From a bacterium (GTDB lineage Bacteria; Babelota; Babeliae; Babelales; JABDEC01): 15,494 bases of DNA. Under the pieces are notes generated by a model that made no database searches, was not told the DNA's origin, and saw nothing but the letters and a program-made list of their open reading frames with translations. A program made the position numbers and the translations under genes. Where the stretch lies: positions 1 to 15,494 of the forward strand of contig CANKEI010000023.1 of assembly GCA_947481115.1 (NCBI GenBank), written 5' to 3'. How positions within the stretch are numbered: position 1 is the stretch's first letter; each line of letters begins with the position of its first letter. This document shows, in pieces, positions 1-7,838 of this stretch.

Positions 1-18
1 GAGAGTAGGTCAGGGCGG

Positions 19-1059
19 ATGGTTAATCGCGGCAAATTACACAAAATAATTAAAAAAATAATTAAATTTAAGCTAGTTTTTAAATTTTCAGGTATCTTAT
101 TTTTCTTAATTAATTTTTTATTAATTAATTTAGTGTTAGACCCAACTCTTTATGGCTTCTCTTATGGTTATCATCATGCTGGCAAACAAGAACAAGTAGT
201 TTTTTATGCGCGTCGCGATAGCAGCTCTAATGAATATATTGCCCGTAACGGTATTTTTATTCATCAGCCAGATGCACAGGCTACAGTTGTATTATTACAT
301 GGCTATGGCACAGATAAGTTTGATGTAGCCCCCTTTACTTTACTATTCAAAAAATATAACACTTTCTTGTTTGATTTCAGAGCGCATGGCGAAAGCAAGC
401 ATGAGCAACAAAGTACTTTAGGGTATGACGAAGTTTATGACGTCTTCGGTGCGGTAGATTATTTACGGGCACGACCTGGAATTAAAGAGAAGCCGATTAT
501 TGCCTTTGCGTTTTCAATGGGTGCAGCTACAGCGATCGAATCACAGGCGCAACGCAAATTATTTGATGCTATGTGGTTAGATACGCCATTCTCTTCTAGT
601 GAAGATGTGATCAAGCAGGGTTTAGATGCTTTGAGGTTTAAAGTTTTTGGCTACGAGTGGGATATTCCTGGTCGCACTTATTTAGAGAAGAACGCGTTTA
701 AGCCATTTGTGCAAACAGTGATTAAATGGCTGTTGAAATTCTCAGTTAATTTTGACAGTTCTTATGTTGATACCATGGTTAAGCCAATTTCTCCGGTAGA
801 GTCTATTAAAAAAGTTAAAATACCATGCTTCTTTGTGGTCTGTAAAAACGATGCCAAAGTGCCGGTGAGTGCGGTTACGAGAATTTACGAAAACTCAGCA
901 GCTAGTTATAAACGTTTATGGATTTCTGAGGGGCGACGACACTGTGATTCAATTTTTCATCGTCCGTCCATCTATGAAGAGATGGTGAATAATTTTATTA
1001 CCACAATTATTACTGGTAAATTTAAAAAAGAGCCAGTTGCCGGTATAATTAATATCTAA
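19..1059 (+). CDS. Membrane-anchored alpha/beta hydrolase (serine hydrolase)
   Basis: This is a 346-residue serine hydrolase of the alpha/beta hydrolase fold; its substrate cannot be told from sequence. The N-terminus is basic (Lys-rich, residues 6-18), followed by one hydrophobic segment at about 24-40, so the enzyme is probably anchored in the inner membrane with the catalytic domain outside the cytoplasm. The oxyanion-hole motif HGYG lies at 94-97, FDFRAHGES at 118-126, and the nucleophile elbow FSMGA places Ser166 as nucleophile. The acid is probably Asp278 (KNDAKVP) and the base His308 (RRHCDS), so the triad is intact and in the normal order. This layout resembles YqkD/BEM46-like hydrolases with an N-terminal anchor. 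The ATG at 19 follows an AGGGCGG stretch. The frame stays open to the window edge, so an earlier start cannot be excluded, though the basic-then-hydrophobic N-terminus fits this one. A lipase, esterase or peptidase role is equally possible. Confidence 0.85.
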   Translation: MVNRGKLHKIIKKIIKFKLVFKFSGILFFLINFLLINLVLDPTLYGFSYGYHHAGKQEQVVFYARRDSSSNEYIARNGIFIHQPDAQATVVLLHGYGTDKFDVAPFTLLFKKYNTFLFDFRAHGESKHEQQSTLGYDEVYDVFGAVDYLRARPGIKEKPIIAFAFSMGAATAIESQAQRKLFDAMWLDTPFSSSEDVIKQGLDALRFKVFGYEWDIPGRTYLEKNAFKPFVQTVIKWLLKFSVNFDSSYVDTMVKPISPVESIKKVKIPCFFVVCKNDAKVPVSAVTRIYENSAASYKRLWISEGRRHCDSIFHRPSIYEEMVNNFITTIITGKFKKEPVAGIINI

Positions 1060-1149
1060 TGATTAATGGTTAGATAAAATTTTTCACTGCGTTCAAAGTT
1101 ACTCCCACGAACTATATCGAACCATAAGTAAGTATTAGGGGGCGCTATA

Positions 1150-1827
1150 TTGAAGAACTATCTATTATATTTACTAATATATTTATTAAATTTTAGTTTC
1201 TTAGTGTGTTTAGCTAGCGAAGATTTAGAATATCATGCGCCCATGGATCTACTTAGTTTTGATAAAATTATCCAGCGTGAATATTTAAGTGATAATTTAC
1301 CAGTTTTAACAGCTGTGTTATTTGTCGAAAAAATTAATAGTTATGGTGATCAGAATATAAACACTAAAGCTAGCTTGTCAGATTTATTGGCTCAGCAATT
1401 TAAATTAGTTGAGCACGAGTTAGATTTTATAGATTTAGTATTAGTAGATTTAAGTTTAAACAATCTTGGTTTATTGAAATCACGCTTAGGTAAAACAACT
1501 GATCTGCCAGCAATTTGCTTGTTTAAACACAAAAATATTTTGTCCGAAAAATTAACTGGTTTTAATAGTACAGCGCAAATTATAAAATTTATTAAAAAAC
1601 AGCTTGGTCGTGAGTTGCGACAATTAGAGCAGCGCTATTTTAAAACTAGTAATTTAAATTTAAAGTCACCTGAAGCTAAATTAAATTCCAATCTTACTTA
1701 CAAATCTAAAATTTCTGGTTATCCCCATTATTATCCACAACCATACCTAGGCGGGCTACACGCTTTTGGTACGCCATATCGCATGGATTTCTTTTACCCA
1801 TATGCGGGCCCCAAATTTAGGCTATAA
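1150..1827 (+). CDS. Secreted thioredoxin-fold-like protein without redox cysteines
   Basis: I do not recognise this as a named family. The 225-residue product begins with a hydrophobic signal peptide (about 1-22, likely cut after CLA). The middle follows the thioredoxin strand and helix order: a strand at 52-60 (LTAVLFVE), then DLVLVDLS (95-102), DLPAICLFK (118-126) with Pro120 at the place of the thioredoxin cis-proline, EKLTGF (133-138) and a final helix (140-152). No CxxC is present. The only cysteines are Cys20, in the signal peptide, and Cys123, so disulfide exchange is unlikely and a binding or chaperone-like role is more plausible. The C-terminal 40 residues are rich in Tyr, Pro, Phe and Gly. 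The TTG start is supported by an AGGGGG SD site about eight bases upstream and by the intact signal peptide. The fold assignment is inference from pattern only. Confidence 0.6.
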   Translation: MKNYLLYLLIYLLNFSFLVCLASEDLEYHAPMDLLSFDKIIQREYLSDNLPVLTAVLFVEKINSYGDQNINTKASLSDLLAQQFKLVEHELDFIDLVLVDLSLNNLGLLKSRLGKTTDLPAICLFKHKNILSEKLTGFNSTAQIIKFIKKQLGRELRQLEQRYFKTSNLNLKSPEAKLNSNLTYKSKISGYPHYYPQPYLGGLHAFGTPYRMDFFYPYAGPKFRL

Positions 1828-1893
1828 ATTAGGTATAGAGTAATATTTTGCCAGATTGGTCCAGCGCATTGCATGGGCTCAGCCAGGGAGGTT

Positions 1894-1922
1894 TTTACTT
1901 TAAGTCTTAACCCTGTTATTAT
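1894..1922 (+). promoter_or_regulatory. Possible sigma70 promoter before the NAPE-PLD-like gene
   Basis: A TTTACT box at 1894-1899 is separated by 17 bases from TATTAT at 1917-1922, matching the sigma70 consensus at 4 and 5 of 6 positions. It lies about 70 bases before the ATG at 1995, in a 167-base gap that holds no convincing gene. In AT-rich DNA such matches occur by chance, so this is tentative. Confidence 0.35.
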
Positions 1923-1994
1923 AGCTTAATGCTGGCATTGTGGTGATTAGCCATAGTTTAAGCCAGTCTAAATTAATTATTTTGGGGTGTCTCT

Positions 1995-2024
1995 ATGTTT
2001 AAATCTAAAATGTTTAAATCTAAA
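1995..2024 (+). repeat. Perfect 15-bp tandem duplication at a start codon
   Basis: The 15 bases at 1995-2009, including the ATG, are repeated exactly at 2010-2024, so the protein begins MFKSKMFKSK. The second copy carries its own ATG but lacks the SD spacing of the first. It looks like a recent slippage duplication that lengthens the basic end of the signal peptide. Confidence 0.9.
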
Positions 2025-3137
2025 AAATTCAATAATGCGATAATTAAATTAAGTGTAATATGCTCTATTTTTAGCACAGCTGTAGGCTTTGCTGACGATA
2101 TATCGCATGCGACAATTGTCAGATTGTCACCAGAATTAAAACTTTGGCAGGGTGATACAACTTCTGCTACTGCCCAGCCGCAGGTCATTGAAAAAGATGG
2201 TTGTTTTTATAACAATACTAGCGAAAATCGCTGGCATCATCTAACACATGCCCTGCAGATTTTTTGGATCACCAAAACTACTTGGAACGAGTATTACACG
2301 GCCGATGTTGAAAAAGACTGGGTTAAAAAAGATCCAGTGTTGCCAAATTCGCTAGATTTAAATTTACAATGGATTGGACATGCTTCTTTTCTAATGCAAA
2401 CTAATAATTTCAATATTTTAACCGACCCCATTTTTGGCGATCTAAACCCAGTTTTATATCCACGCAAAACACCAGTTGGGATCACGCCAGAGCAATTACC
2501 AAAGATAGACTTTGTAGTTATATCACATAATCATCATGATCATTTAGATGAAGCTAGTATGTGTAAATTAAAAGCTCATCAGCCTTTTATGCTTGTCCCA
2601 GCGGGCTTGAAAAAATGGTTTACCGCGCGGGGCTTTAAGCACGTAATTGAAAACAAATGGTGGCAAATAAATAAATTTACGCGTGATGGCAAAGAAATTG
2701 AATTTACTTTTGTGCCAGCTGAACACTGGTCTGGTCGTGGCTTGGATCCACATCAATCATTGTGGGGTGGCTGGATAATTAAAACTAATGGTAAAACACT
2801 TTATTTTGCGGGTGACACGGCTTTTAATGCAGCGCATTGCGCGGCAATTAAAGCCTGCGCTGGAACGCCGATTGATTATGCTTTATTGCCAATTGGACCA
2901 TGCGAAACCAGAGATTTGATGAAACACTCGCATGTCAGTGCTGAAGAAGCGCTCCAAGTATTTCAGCTAATCGAGGCAAAAACATTTGTACCAATGCACT
3001 GGGGCACATTTAGACTTGGCCCAGACACATTCGATGACCCAATGAAGCGTTTAGACGCTGCGTGGGCTAAACAACTTGGGTCTTTGTCGGGTAAAACACT
3101 GTGCAAATTCAAATTCGGTGAACGCAAGCAACTATAG
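1995..3137 (+). CDS. Exported metallo-beta-lactamase-fold hydrolase, NAPE-PLD-like
   Basis: This is a 380-residue metal-dependent hydrolase of the COG2220 (UlaG/RomA/NAPE-PLD) branch of the metallo-beta-lactamase fold. Residues 1-33 form a signal peptide (cleavage probably after GFA), so it acts in the periplasm or beyond. The zinc-binding motif HNHHDH is at 178-183; His243 (AEHWSGR), Asp274 (FAGDT) and His335 (MHWGTF) supply the remaining ligands. SLWGGW (255-260), the WW pair at 222-223, PIG (299-301) and HVSAEEA (313-319) are shared with mammalian N-acylphosphatidylethanolamine phospholipase D, and length and motif order fit a complete enzyme. That family cleaves phosphodiesters of N-acyl phospholipids; bacterial members are largely uncharacterised, so the substrate here is inference. 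A GGGG-containing SD site lies about eight bases before the ATG at 1995, favouring it over the in-frame ATG at 2010. Confidence 0.88.
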   Translation: MFKSKMFKSKKFNNAIIKLSVICSIFSTAVGFADDISHATIVRLSPELKLWQGDTTSATAQPQVIEKDGCFYNNTSENRWHHLTHALQIFWITKTTWNEYYTADVEKDWVKKDPVLPNSLDLNLQWIGHASFLMQTNNFNILTDPIFGDLNPVLYPRKTPVGITPEQLPKIDFVVISHNHHDHLDEASMCKLKAHQPFMLVPAGLKKWFTARGFKHVIENKWWQINKFTRDGKEIEFTFVPAEHWSGRGLDPHQSLWGGWIIKTNGKTLYFAGDTAFNAAHCAAIKACAGTPIDYALLPIGPCETRDLMKHSHVSAEEALQVFQLIEAKTFVPMHWGTFRLGPDTFDDPMKRLDAAWAKQLGSLSGKTLCKFKFGERKQL

Positions 3138-3194
3138 GCTAAATTTATAGGTCTTGCATTAAGATCAGCAGTAATTTTAGTGTTATTTTCATAT

Positions 3195-3224
3195 TTGAAT
3201 AGTTACCTGATCTAGTGCTATGCT
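3195..3224 (+). promoter_or_regulatory. Possible promoter for the 3290-pepA-murD unit
   Basis: A TTGAAT box at 3195-3200 is followed after 18 bases by TATGCT at 3219-3224, preceded by TG one base upstream (an extended -10, TGCTATGCT). It sits about 65 bases before the small ORF at 3290 and is the best candidate start of the transcript carrying pepA, murD and ftsW. It is judged from consensus alone. Confidence 0.4.
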
Positions 3225-3289
3225 AAGAATAAGTAAATTCAGACACCAAAATATAAAATTTGTGATTTTTTGGTAATCAGGAGCCAGAT

Positions 3290-3457
3290 ATGATCTATTT
3301 AGACCACAAAAGTGATCCCGAAAAAGAACTGACTGACGCTTTTAATATCTTAGCGCAAAGTAATTGGTCTAAGCCAGAATTGGAAAGTTATGACCGTATA
3401 ATATTCCTAAAATTTCTTATAAAATTTCGCGAAAGTTATCATGTCTATCAAATTTAA
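3290..3457 (+). CDS. Small ORF resembling the C-terminal part of Rpn/PD-(D/E)XK proteins
   Basis: This reading frame encodes 55 residues. It has one of the best SD sites in the window: AGGAG at 3279-3283, six bases before the ATG. Its stop overlaps the start of pepA by 17 bases in a different frame, which suggests translational coupling. The segment ELTDAFNILAQSNWSKPEL followed by ESYDR (13-36) recalls the region after the nuclease domain in Rpn (YhgA-like) recombination-promoting nucleases, where an 'AF..L....W(T/S).EEL..Y' pattern is usual. The PD-(D/E)XK catalytic domain is absent, and a stop codon nine codons upstream in the same frame closes the reading frame. It may be a degraded remnant, a stand-alone small protein or a leader peptide for pepA. 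The family resemblance is recalled from pattern, not searched. Confidence 0.5.
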   Translation: MIYLDHKSDPEKELTDAFNILAQSNWSKPELESYDRIIFLKFLIKFRESYHVYQI

Positions 3458-4961
3458 TTTAGTTTCCGGTGATCTGCTATCATTATCAGCAGATGCCGGA
3501 CTTTTTTTTGTCACCGAGCAAGAAGATATTGGCCAAGATTTTGGTGATTTAGCACAAGCTTATTTGCCAAAATTAGCACAATTATTATTAGATCAAAAAT
3601 TTAAGGGCCAACGCCATAAAGTTTTAGTATTGCCATGCGCGACTGGAACTAATTTAAAATATTTAATTTTTGCAGGTCTAGGCAAAGCAGATCGTAAATT
3701 AACTATCGAAGAATATCGGCGTTCGGTAGCTAAAGTTGTTCGTACTGCGGCACATTATAATATTAATTCACTAGTTGGTAATTTACCTGATGCAGATCTA
3801 TTCGGTTGCGATACCGCTGAATTAATTAAGCAAACAGTAATTATTGGTCTGATGGCTGACTATAGCTTTGATCAATTTATTACCGGTGAGAAATTAGTAC
3901 ACGAGCTAGCCTACGCAATTGCAGGTGCTAATTTTGATAAACCTGAGTTGGTGCAAAAATATCAAGCTGCGCTAGATGTTGGTGCCAAAATTGGTAACGC
4001 TGTTAACCAGACGCGTAACTGGGTAAATTTGCCATCGAATAAATTAGCGCCCCACGATTTAGCTAATTTTGCGGCTGAGATTGCCAAAGCTAAAAACTTG
4101 GGCTGTACGATTTTTGGTGAGCCTGAAGTTAAACAAATGGGGATGGGTGGTTTAGCCGGTGTTTCAGCTGGCGCAGCCGCAGATTGCAAATTTGTAATTT
4201 TAGAATACAAAACAACTGCGCCAAATGCGCCAACAGTTGCTTTCGTAGGCAAGGGCATCATGTTTGATTCAGGCGGATTAAGCATTAAGCCAGCGCTTAA
4301 CATGGAACAGATGAAAGATGATATGTCTGGAGCGGCAGCCGTGATTTCAGCCATGGGTGTGCTAGCTGATTTAAAACCTAAGATTAATATTATTGGGTTA
4401 GCGCCACTCGCAGAAAATTTACCCAGTGGTACGGCTACTAAGCCCGGTGATATCGTAACTTTCTATAATGGCAAAACTGCCGAAGTTAAGAATACCGATG
4501 CTGAAGGTAGATTAGTTTTAGCCGATGCGCTTTCTTATGCTGTTAAGCACTATAAATTAGATGCGATTATTGATTTAGCAACACTCACGGGTGCTTGTGC
4601 ATATTCACTGGGACCATTCTTTAGTGGTCTGTTTAGTGAGCATGAAGAGCTAACAGCACAAGTATTTAAAGCTGCTAATAAATCGGGCGATTTTGTTTGG
4701 CGTTTGCCATTAACTGACGACTATAAAGTAGCTGTGAAAGCTAAAGTAGCTGATCTGTGTAATATTGGCGCGAAACAATATCAAGCAGGGGCGACTACGG
4801 CAGCTTGCTTCTTACAGCATTTTGTGGGCGATGTGCCTTGGGTACATTTAGATATTGCTGGTACGGCTTTTGGTGTACCAGATTTGCCTTATTATCGCTC
4901 TGAAAGCGGCACCGGTGTAGGCGTCAGATTATTAATTGAACTAGCCATGAATTGGCAGTAG
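3441..4961 (+). CDS. pepA: Leucyl aminopeptidase (cytosol aminopeptidase, M17)
   Basis: PepA removes N-terminal residues, preferably leucine, from peptides in the cytoplasm and works as a hexamer with two metal ions. The product has 506 residues, the normal full length. The C-terminal catalytic domain carries every expected residue: Lys271, Asp276, Asp294, Asp353 and Glu355 as metal ligands, and Lys283 and Arg357 as catalytic residues, within GKGIMFDSGG, MKDDMSG and the M17 signature NTDAEGRL (351-358). The spacing equals that of bovine lens leucine aminopeptidase with an offset of 21. The N-terminal macro-like domain occupies about 1-170. The ATG lies inside the end of the small ORF at 3290-3457, with a weak GAAAG upstream, so translation may be coupled. 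The murD start follows 29 bases after the stop. Some PepA proteins also bind DNA; nothing here tests that. Confidence 0.97.
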   Translation: MSIKFNLVSGDLLSLSADAGLFFVTEQEDIGQDFGDLAQAYLPKLAQLLLDQKFKGQRHKVLVLPCATGTNLKYLIFAGLGKADRKLTIEEYRRSVAKVVRTAAHYNINSLVGNLPDADLFGCDTAELIKQTVIIGLMADYSFDQFITGEKLVHELAYAIAGANFDKPELVQKYQAALDVGAKIGNAVNQTRNWVNLPSNKLAPHDLANFAAEIAKAKNLGCTIFGEPEVKQMGMGGLAGVSAGAAADCKFVILEYKTTAPNAPTVAFVGKGIMFDSGGLSIKPALNMEQMKDDMSGAAAVISAMGVLADLKPKINIIGLAPLAENLPSGTATKPGDIVTFYNGKTAEVKNTDAEGRLVLADALSYAVKHYKLDAIIDLATLTGACAYSLGPFFSGLFSEHEELTAQVFKAANKSGDFVWRLPLTDDYKVAVKAKVADLCNIGAKQYQAGATTAACFLQHFVGDVPWVHLDIAGTAFGVPDLPYYRSESGTGVGVRLLIELAMNWQ

Positions 4962-4990
4962 TTCTTAGTAATTGGGCTGGGGGAAGCTAT

Positions 4991-6601
4991 ATGACATTAG
5001 CTACACAAAAAATTGGGATGTGGGGTCTGGGGATTGTGGGCTGGTCGGTCCTAAAATATTTGGCTGTGCAAAAAATAAATCCCCCAGCCAATTTAGCTAA
5101 GATTAAGTTTAGTGATTTTAGTTTGACAGTTTTTGAGCAGCGGGAATTAAGTCCCGCAGAGCTAGCTCTGCTAAGTGATTTAGGTGTTTCGCAAGAAGTT
5201 AATTTAGAAAATTTTCTAAATTCTATGGATCTGATTATTCCCAGTCCTGGGGTAGATCTGCGGGCTTATCAAGTTTATAAACCCAAATTTTACTCGGAGC
5301 TAGATCTATTTGCGGCTAGCTTTAATAAACCAATTTTGGCGATTACGGGCTCGTTGGGTAAAACTACTATTACAACTGTGTTGGCTGAGTTACTAACTAA
5401 ATTAAATTTACGCGTGGATGTCGGTGGCAATATCGGCGTAGGCATGTGTGACTTAATTGCACAGCAAGCAGATTTAGATTTAGTTGTATTAGAACTTTCT
5501 AGTTTTCAGCTAGAGCAAGCTCAGAGTTTCTATGCGCAGGGCGCGCTATGGACCAATTTTTGCGCCAATCACTTAGATCGTCACGATAATCTAGTAGACT
5601 ATTTTAATGCAAAACTAAACTTATTTGAGTTGCAAGAGTCGACTGGTATTAGTTTGTTGCCCAACGAGTTATTAGATAACCCAGGACTTTTAAATTTAGC
5701 TAATCTTAAGAGCAAGCTAAGTTGGTTTGGGTTAACGCGGCCAGAAGAAAAACTTTTGAAATTAATAGATTCTGGAAAAATAAAACAAATATATTATTTG
5801 CGCGATAATTTTATTGTGCGGGAGCAAGCAGGGGGGTTTAGTAACTTAATAGCTATTAGTGAACTTGATCCGAGTATTTTATTGATTAACTGGGTAGCAC
5901 TAGTCGGGTTTTTAGATTTAGTTAATAATAATTTACGGGCGTCTGAAATTTTGCCTGGAGTTACGCTTGATCAAAAGCTAGCAAAAAATACCAATGTTAT
6001 ACGTGATCAAGTCTGGGGACCAGCTGGTAATATAATAAATATTTTACGTGAGTATAAATTTGCGGGTATCGAGCATAGAGTAGAATTATTTGCCGAAATT
6101 AATGGCGTAAAATTTTATAATGATTCGAAGTCTACAGTGCCAGAAGCGACACTAGCAGCACTAGAAAGATTAACTAATCCAAGTGCTAATCTAAAAAATA
6201 TTACAGTTACTGGTGCAGCGCATGTCAATACTAATACTTATACCAGTAATTCAGATAGTGTAACTATTTCTTTTAGTCCCATAATTTTAATCTTGGGTGG
6301 CCTGGGTAAGGGCGTACAGCGGGATAAATTTATTGGTGAGTTAGCTGATTTTCACCGTAAATCTAAGAATTTAAAACAGATTCTAATTTTTGGTGGCGAG
6401 TCACAAGATTTAAAAAAATGGTGCGATTCGGCTAATTTAAATAGTTTAATTTGCGCTGATTTGTCAGATGTAGTAGCGCAAGTTTGGCAAATTGCAAAAC
6501 CTGGCGACAGGGTTTTATTTTCGCCCTCTGGTTCTAGTTATGACCTGTTTAAAAATTATATGGTACGTGGTCAAGAGTTCAAAAAATTAGTTTTAAAATA
6601 A
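4991..6601 (+). CDS. murD: UDP-N-acetylmuramoyl-L-alanine--D-glutamate ligase
   Basis: MurD adds D-glutamate to UDP-MurNAc-L-alanine, the second amino-acid step in cytoplasmic peptidoglycan precursor synthesis, using ATP. The Rossmann-like domain starts with GLGIVG (12-17); the P-loop is TGSLGKTT (119-126); MurD hallmarks follow: LELSSFQLE (167-175), NHLDRH (193-198), the probable carbamylated lysine Lys208, EHRVELFAEINGVKFYNDSK (361-380) and SPSGSSYDLFKN (511-522). The ATG at 4991 has a GGGGGAA SD site just upstream; a TTG at 4952 would add 13 residues but lacks one. Two key positions differ from the usual form: Leu replaces Asn in the P-loop (TGxNGK) and Asn replaces Asp in DHLDRH. At 536 residues it is longer than typical MurD (about 440-460), partly from a Ser/Thr/Asn-rich insert at about 394-428. 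Overall identity is still clear. Confidence 0.95.
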   Translation: MTLATQKIGMWGLGIVGWSVLKYLAVQKINPPANLAKIKFSDFSLTVFEQRELSPAELALLSDLGVSQEVNLENFLNSMDLIIPSPGVDLRAYQVYKPKFYSELDLFAASFNKPILAITGSLGKTTITTVLAELLTKLNLRVDVGGNIGVGMCDLIAQQADLDLVVLELSSFQLEQAQSFYAQGALWTNFCANHLDRHDNLVDYFNAKLNLFELQESTGISLLPNELLDNPGLLNLANLKSKLSWFGLTRPEEKLLKLIDSGKIKQIYYLRDNFIVREQAGGFSNLIAISELDPSILLINWVALVGFLDLVNNNLRASEILPGVTLDQKLAKNTNVIRDQVWGPAGNIINILREYKFAGIEHRVELFAEINGVKFYNDSKSTVPEATLAALERLTNPSANLKNITVTGAAHVNTNTYTSNSDSVTISFSPIILILGGLGKGVQRDKFIGELADFHRKSKNLKQILIFGGESQDLKKWCDSANLNSLICADLSDVVAQVWQIAKPGDRVLFSPSGSSYDLFKNYMVRGQEFKKLVLK

Positions 6602-6670
6602 TACACGTTCGTGGTGCCTGAAAAATTTAATTATTGACTTAGCGTTTAGTGCCATATTAGTTTGCCTAAT

Positions 6671-7783
6671 ATGAATATATATAATGCGCGGCAGAGACTG
6701 CGTTTAGATGTCCAATATCTGTTTGGCTTGTTAGCGTTGCTAGTCACGATAGGGATAGTTTTTGTCTATTCGGCTAGCTCTGTATTTGCTTTAGAAAATT
6801 ATGGTTCAGCCGCTTATTTTATGAAAAAGCAATTATTCTGCTTAGCCCTGGGTATAGTGTGCATGTTGGGGATAGCTGCGATACCGCTCACTAAAATTAA
6901 ACAATTAGTACCATGGGCTTTCTTAGGATCGCTCTGTTTGACTCTTTTAACTCTGGTGCCTAAATTTGCGCCTAAAATTCATGGCTCCAGTCGGTGGCTA
7001 TTTTTAGGGGGCTTTGGTTTTCAGCCCAGCGAATTATTAAAATGGACGCTCTTGTTATATATTGCGTTTTTATTAGAAAAACATTGGTATCAAAAAGGGG
7101 CATTTTTAAAAACTCTTTTACCCATTAGTATAATTACAGGTGTGTCTGGATTAATATTGTTAAGGCAGCCTGATTTTGGCTTAACTGTGACACTTTGTAC
7201 TACAATATTTATCATGCTTTTTATCGCTAGATTTAAATTAAGATATCTAATGGGTTTATTGCTTTTGGGTTTGCCTGCCATAGTCTACTTAATTATGACT
7301 AAAGCTTATCGTTTAAAACGGGTGCTTACTTTCTTGAATCCTTGGGAAGATCCTAAGGGCGCGGGTTTTCAAGTCATCCAGTCGTTGATCGCGATCGGCT
7401 CTGGCGGCGCTTTTGGGGTGGGAATCTCTAATTCTAAGCAGAAATTTTTTTATTTGCCGATGCAGCATACTGATTTTATTTTTTCGATTATCGCCGAAGA
7501 GACGGGCTTTGTTGGAGCATTAGCGTTAATTACCATCTATCTATTATTTGCTTATCTGGGGATTAGAATTGCCTTAATGCTAAAAGATCATTTTGCGATC
7601 TTTGCAACTTTTGGCTTTATTATTTTTAATACGCTTCAAGCTTTAATTAATCTTTGTGTTTCAGCTGGCTTATTTCCAACTAAGGGGATCGGATTGCCAT
7701 TTGTGAGCTATGGTGGAGCAGCGATTATCGCTAATTGTTTAATGGCGGGCGTGATTATTAGTTGTGTGCGTGATTATCGCTAG
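6671..7783 (+). CDS. ftsW: FtsW, septal peptidoglycan glycosyltransferase (SEDS family)
   Basis: FtsW polymerises lipid II into glycan strands at the division septum together with a class B penicillin-binding protein. The product is about 370 residues with roughly ten membrane segments. SEDS signatures are complete: SSRWL near 106-110, QPSELLK (118-124), QPDFG with Asp168, NPW (223-225), GFQVIQSLIAIGSGG (232-246), QKFFYLPMQHTDFIFS with the catalytic-type Asp268, AEE, and the C-terminal GLFPTKGIGLPFVSYGG (333-349). FtsW is preferred over RodA because of its position directly after murD and the QKFFYLP...HTDFIF pattern. The start is uncertain: a TTG at 6662 adds three residues, and neither it nor the ATG at 6671 has a good SD site. 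It follows murD by about 70 bases, but murG and murC, its usual dcw neighbours, are missing here. Confidence 0.93.
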   Translation: MNIYNARQRLRLDVQYLFGLLALLVTIGIVFVYSASSVFALENYGSAAYFMKKQLFCLALGIVCMLGIAAIPLTKIKQLVPWAFLGSLCLTLLTLVPKFAPKIHGSSRWLFLGGFGFQPSELLKWTLLLYIAFLLEKHWYQKGAFLKTLLPISIITGVSGLILLRQPDFGLTVTLCTTIFIMLFIARFKLRYLMGLLLLGLPAIVYLIMTKAYRLKRVLTFLNPWEDPKGAGFQVIQSLIAIGSGGAFGVGISNSKQKFFYLPMQHTDFIFSIIAEETGFVGALALITIYLLFAYLGIRIALMLKDHFAIFATFGFIIFNTLQALINLCVSAGLFPTKGIGLPFVSYGGAAIIANCLMAGVIISCVRDYR

Positions 7784-7838
7784 TAACTATTCTGTGATAT
7801 TCTTAAAAATTATTAAAGTTATTTAAAAAGAGATTTTT

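Noticed and set aside
1828..1994. Short reading frame from the ATG at 1873 in the gap before the NAPE-PLD-like gene
   Set aside because: It has only about 18 codons, no SD site and no protein-like features.
3962..4354. A 130-codon open frame on the minus strand inside pepA
   Set aside because: It lies fully within the catalytic domain of pepA, whose active-site residues are all in the + frame; it is a shadow of that coding sequence.
4952..4990. Upstream TTG start for murD
   Set aside because: No SD site precedes it, while the ATG at 4991 has a strong GGGGGAA site at the right distance and gives the normal MurD N-terminus.
6634..6660. TTGACT and TATTAG boxes before ftsW
   Set aside because: The spacer is only 15 bases, and transcription would start almost at the ftsW start codon, so a useful promoter is doubtful.
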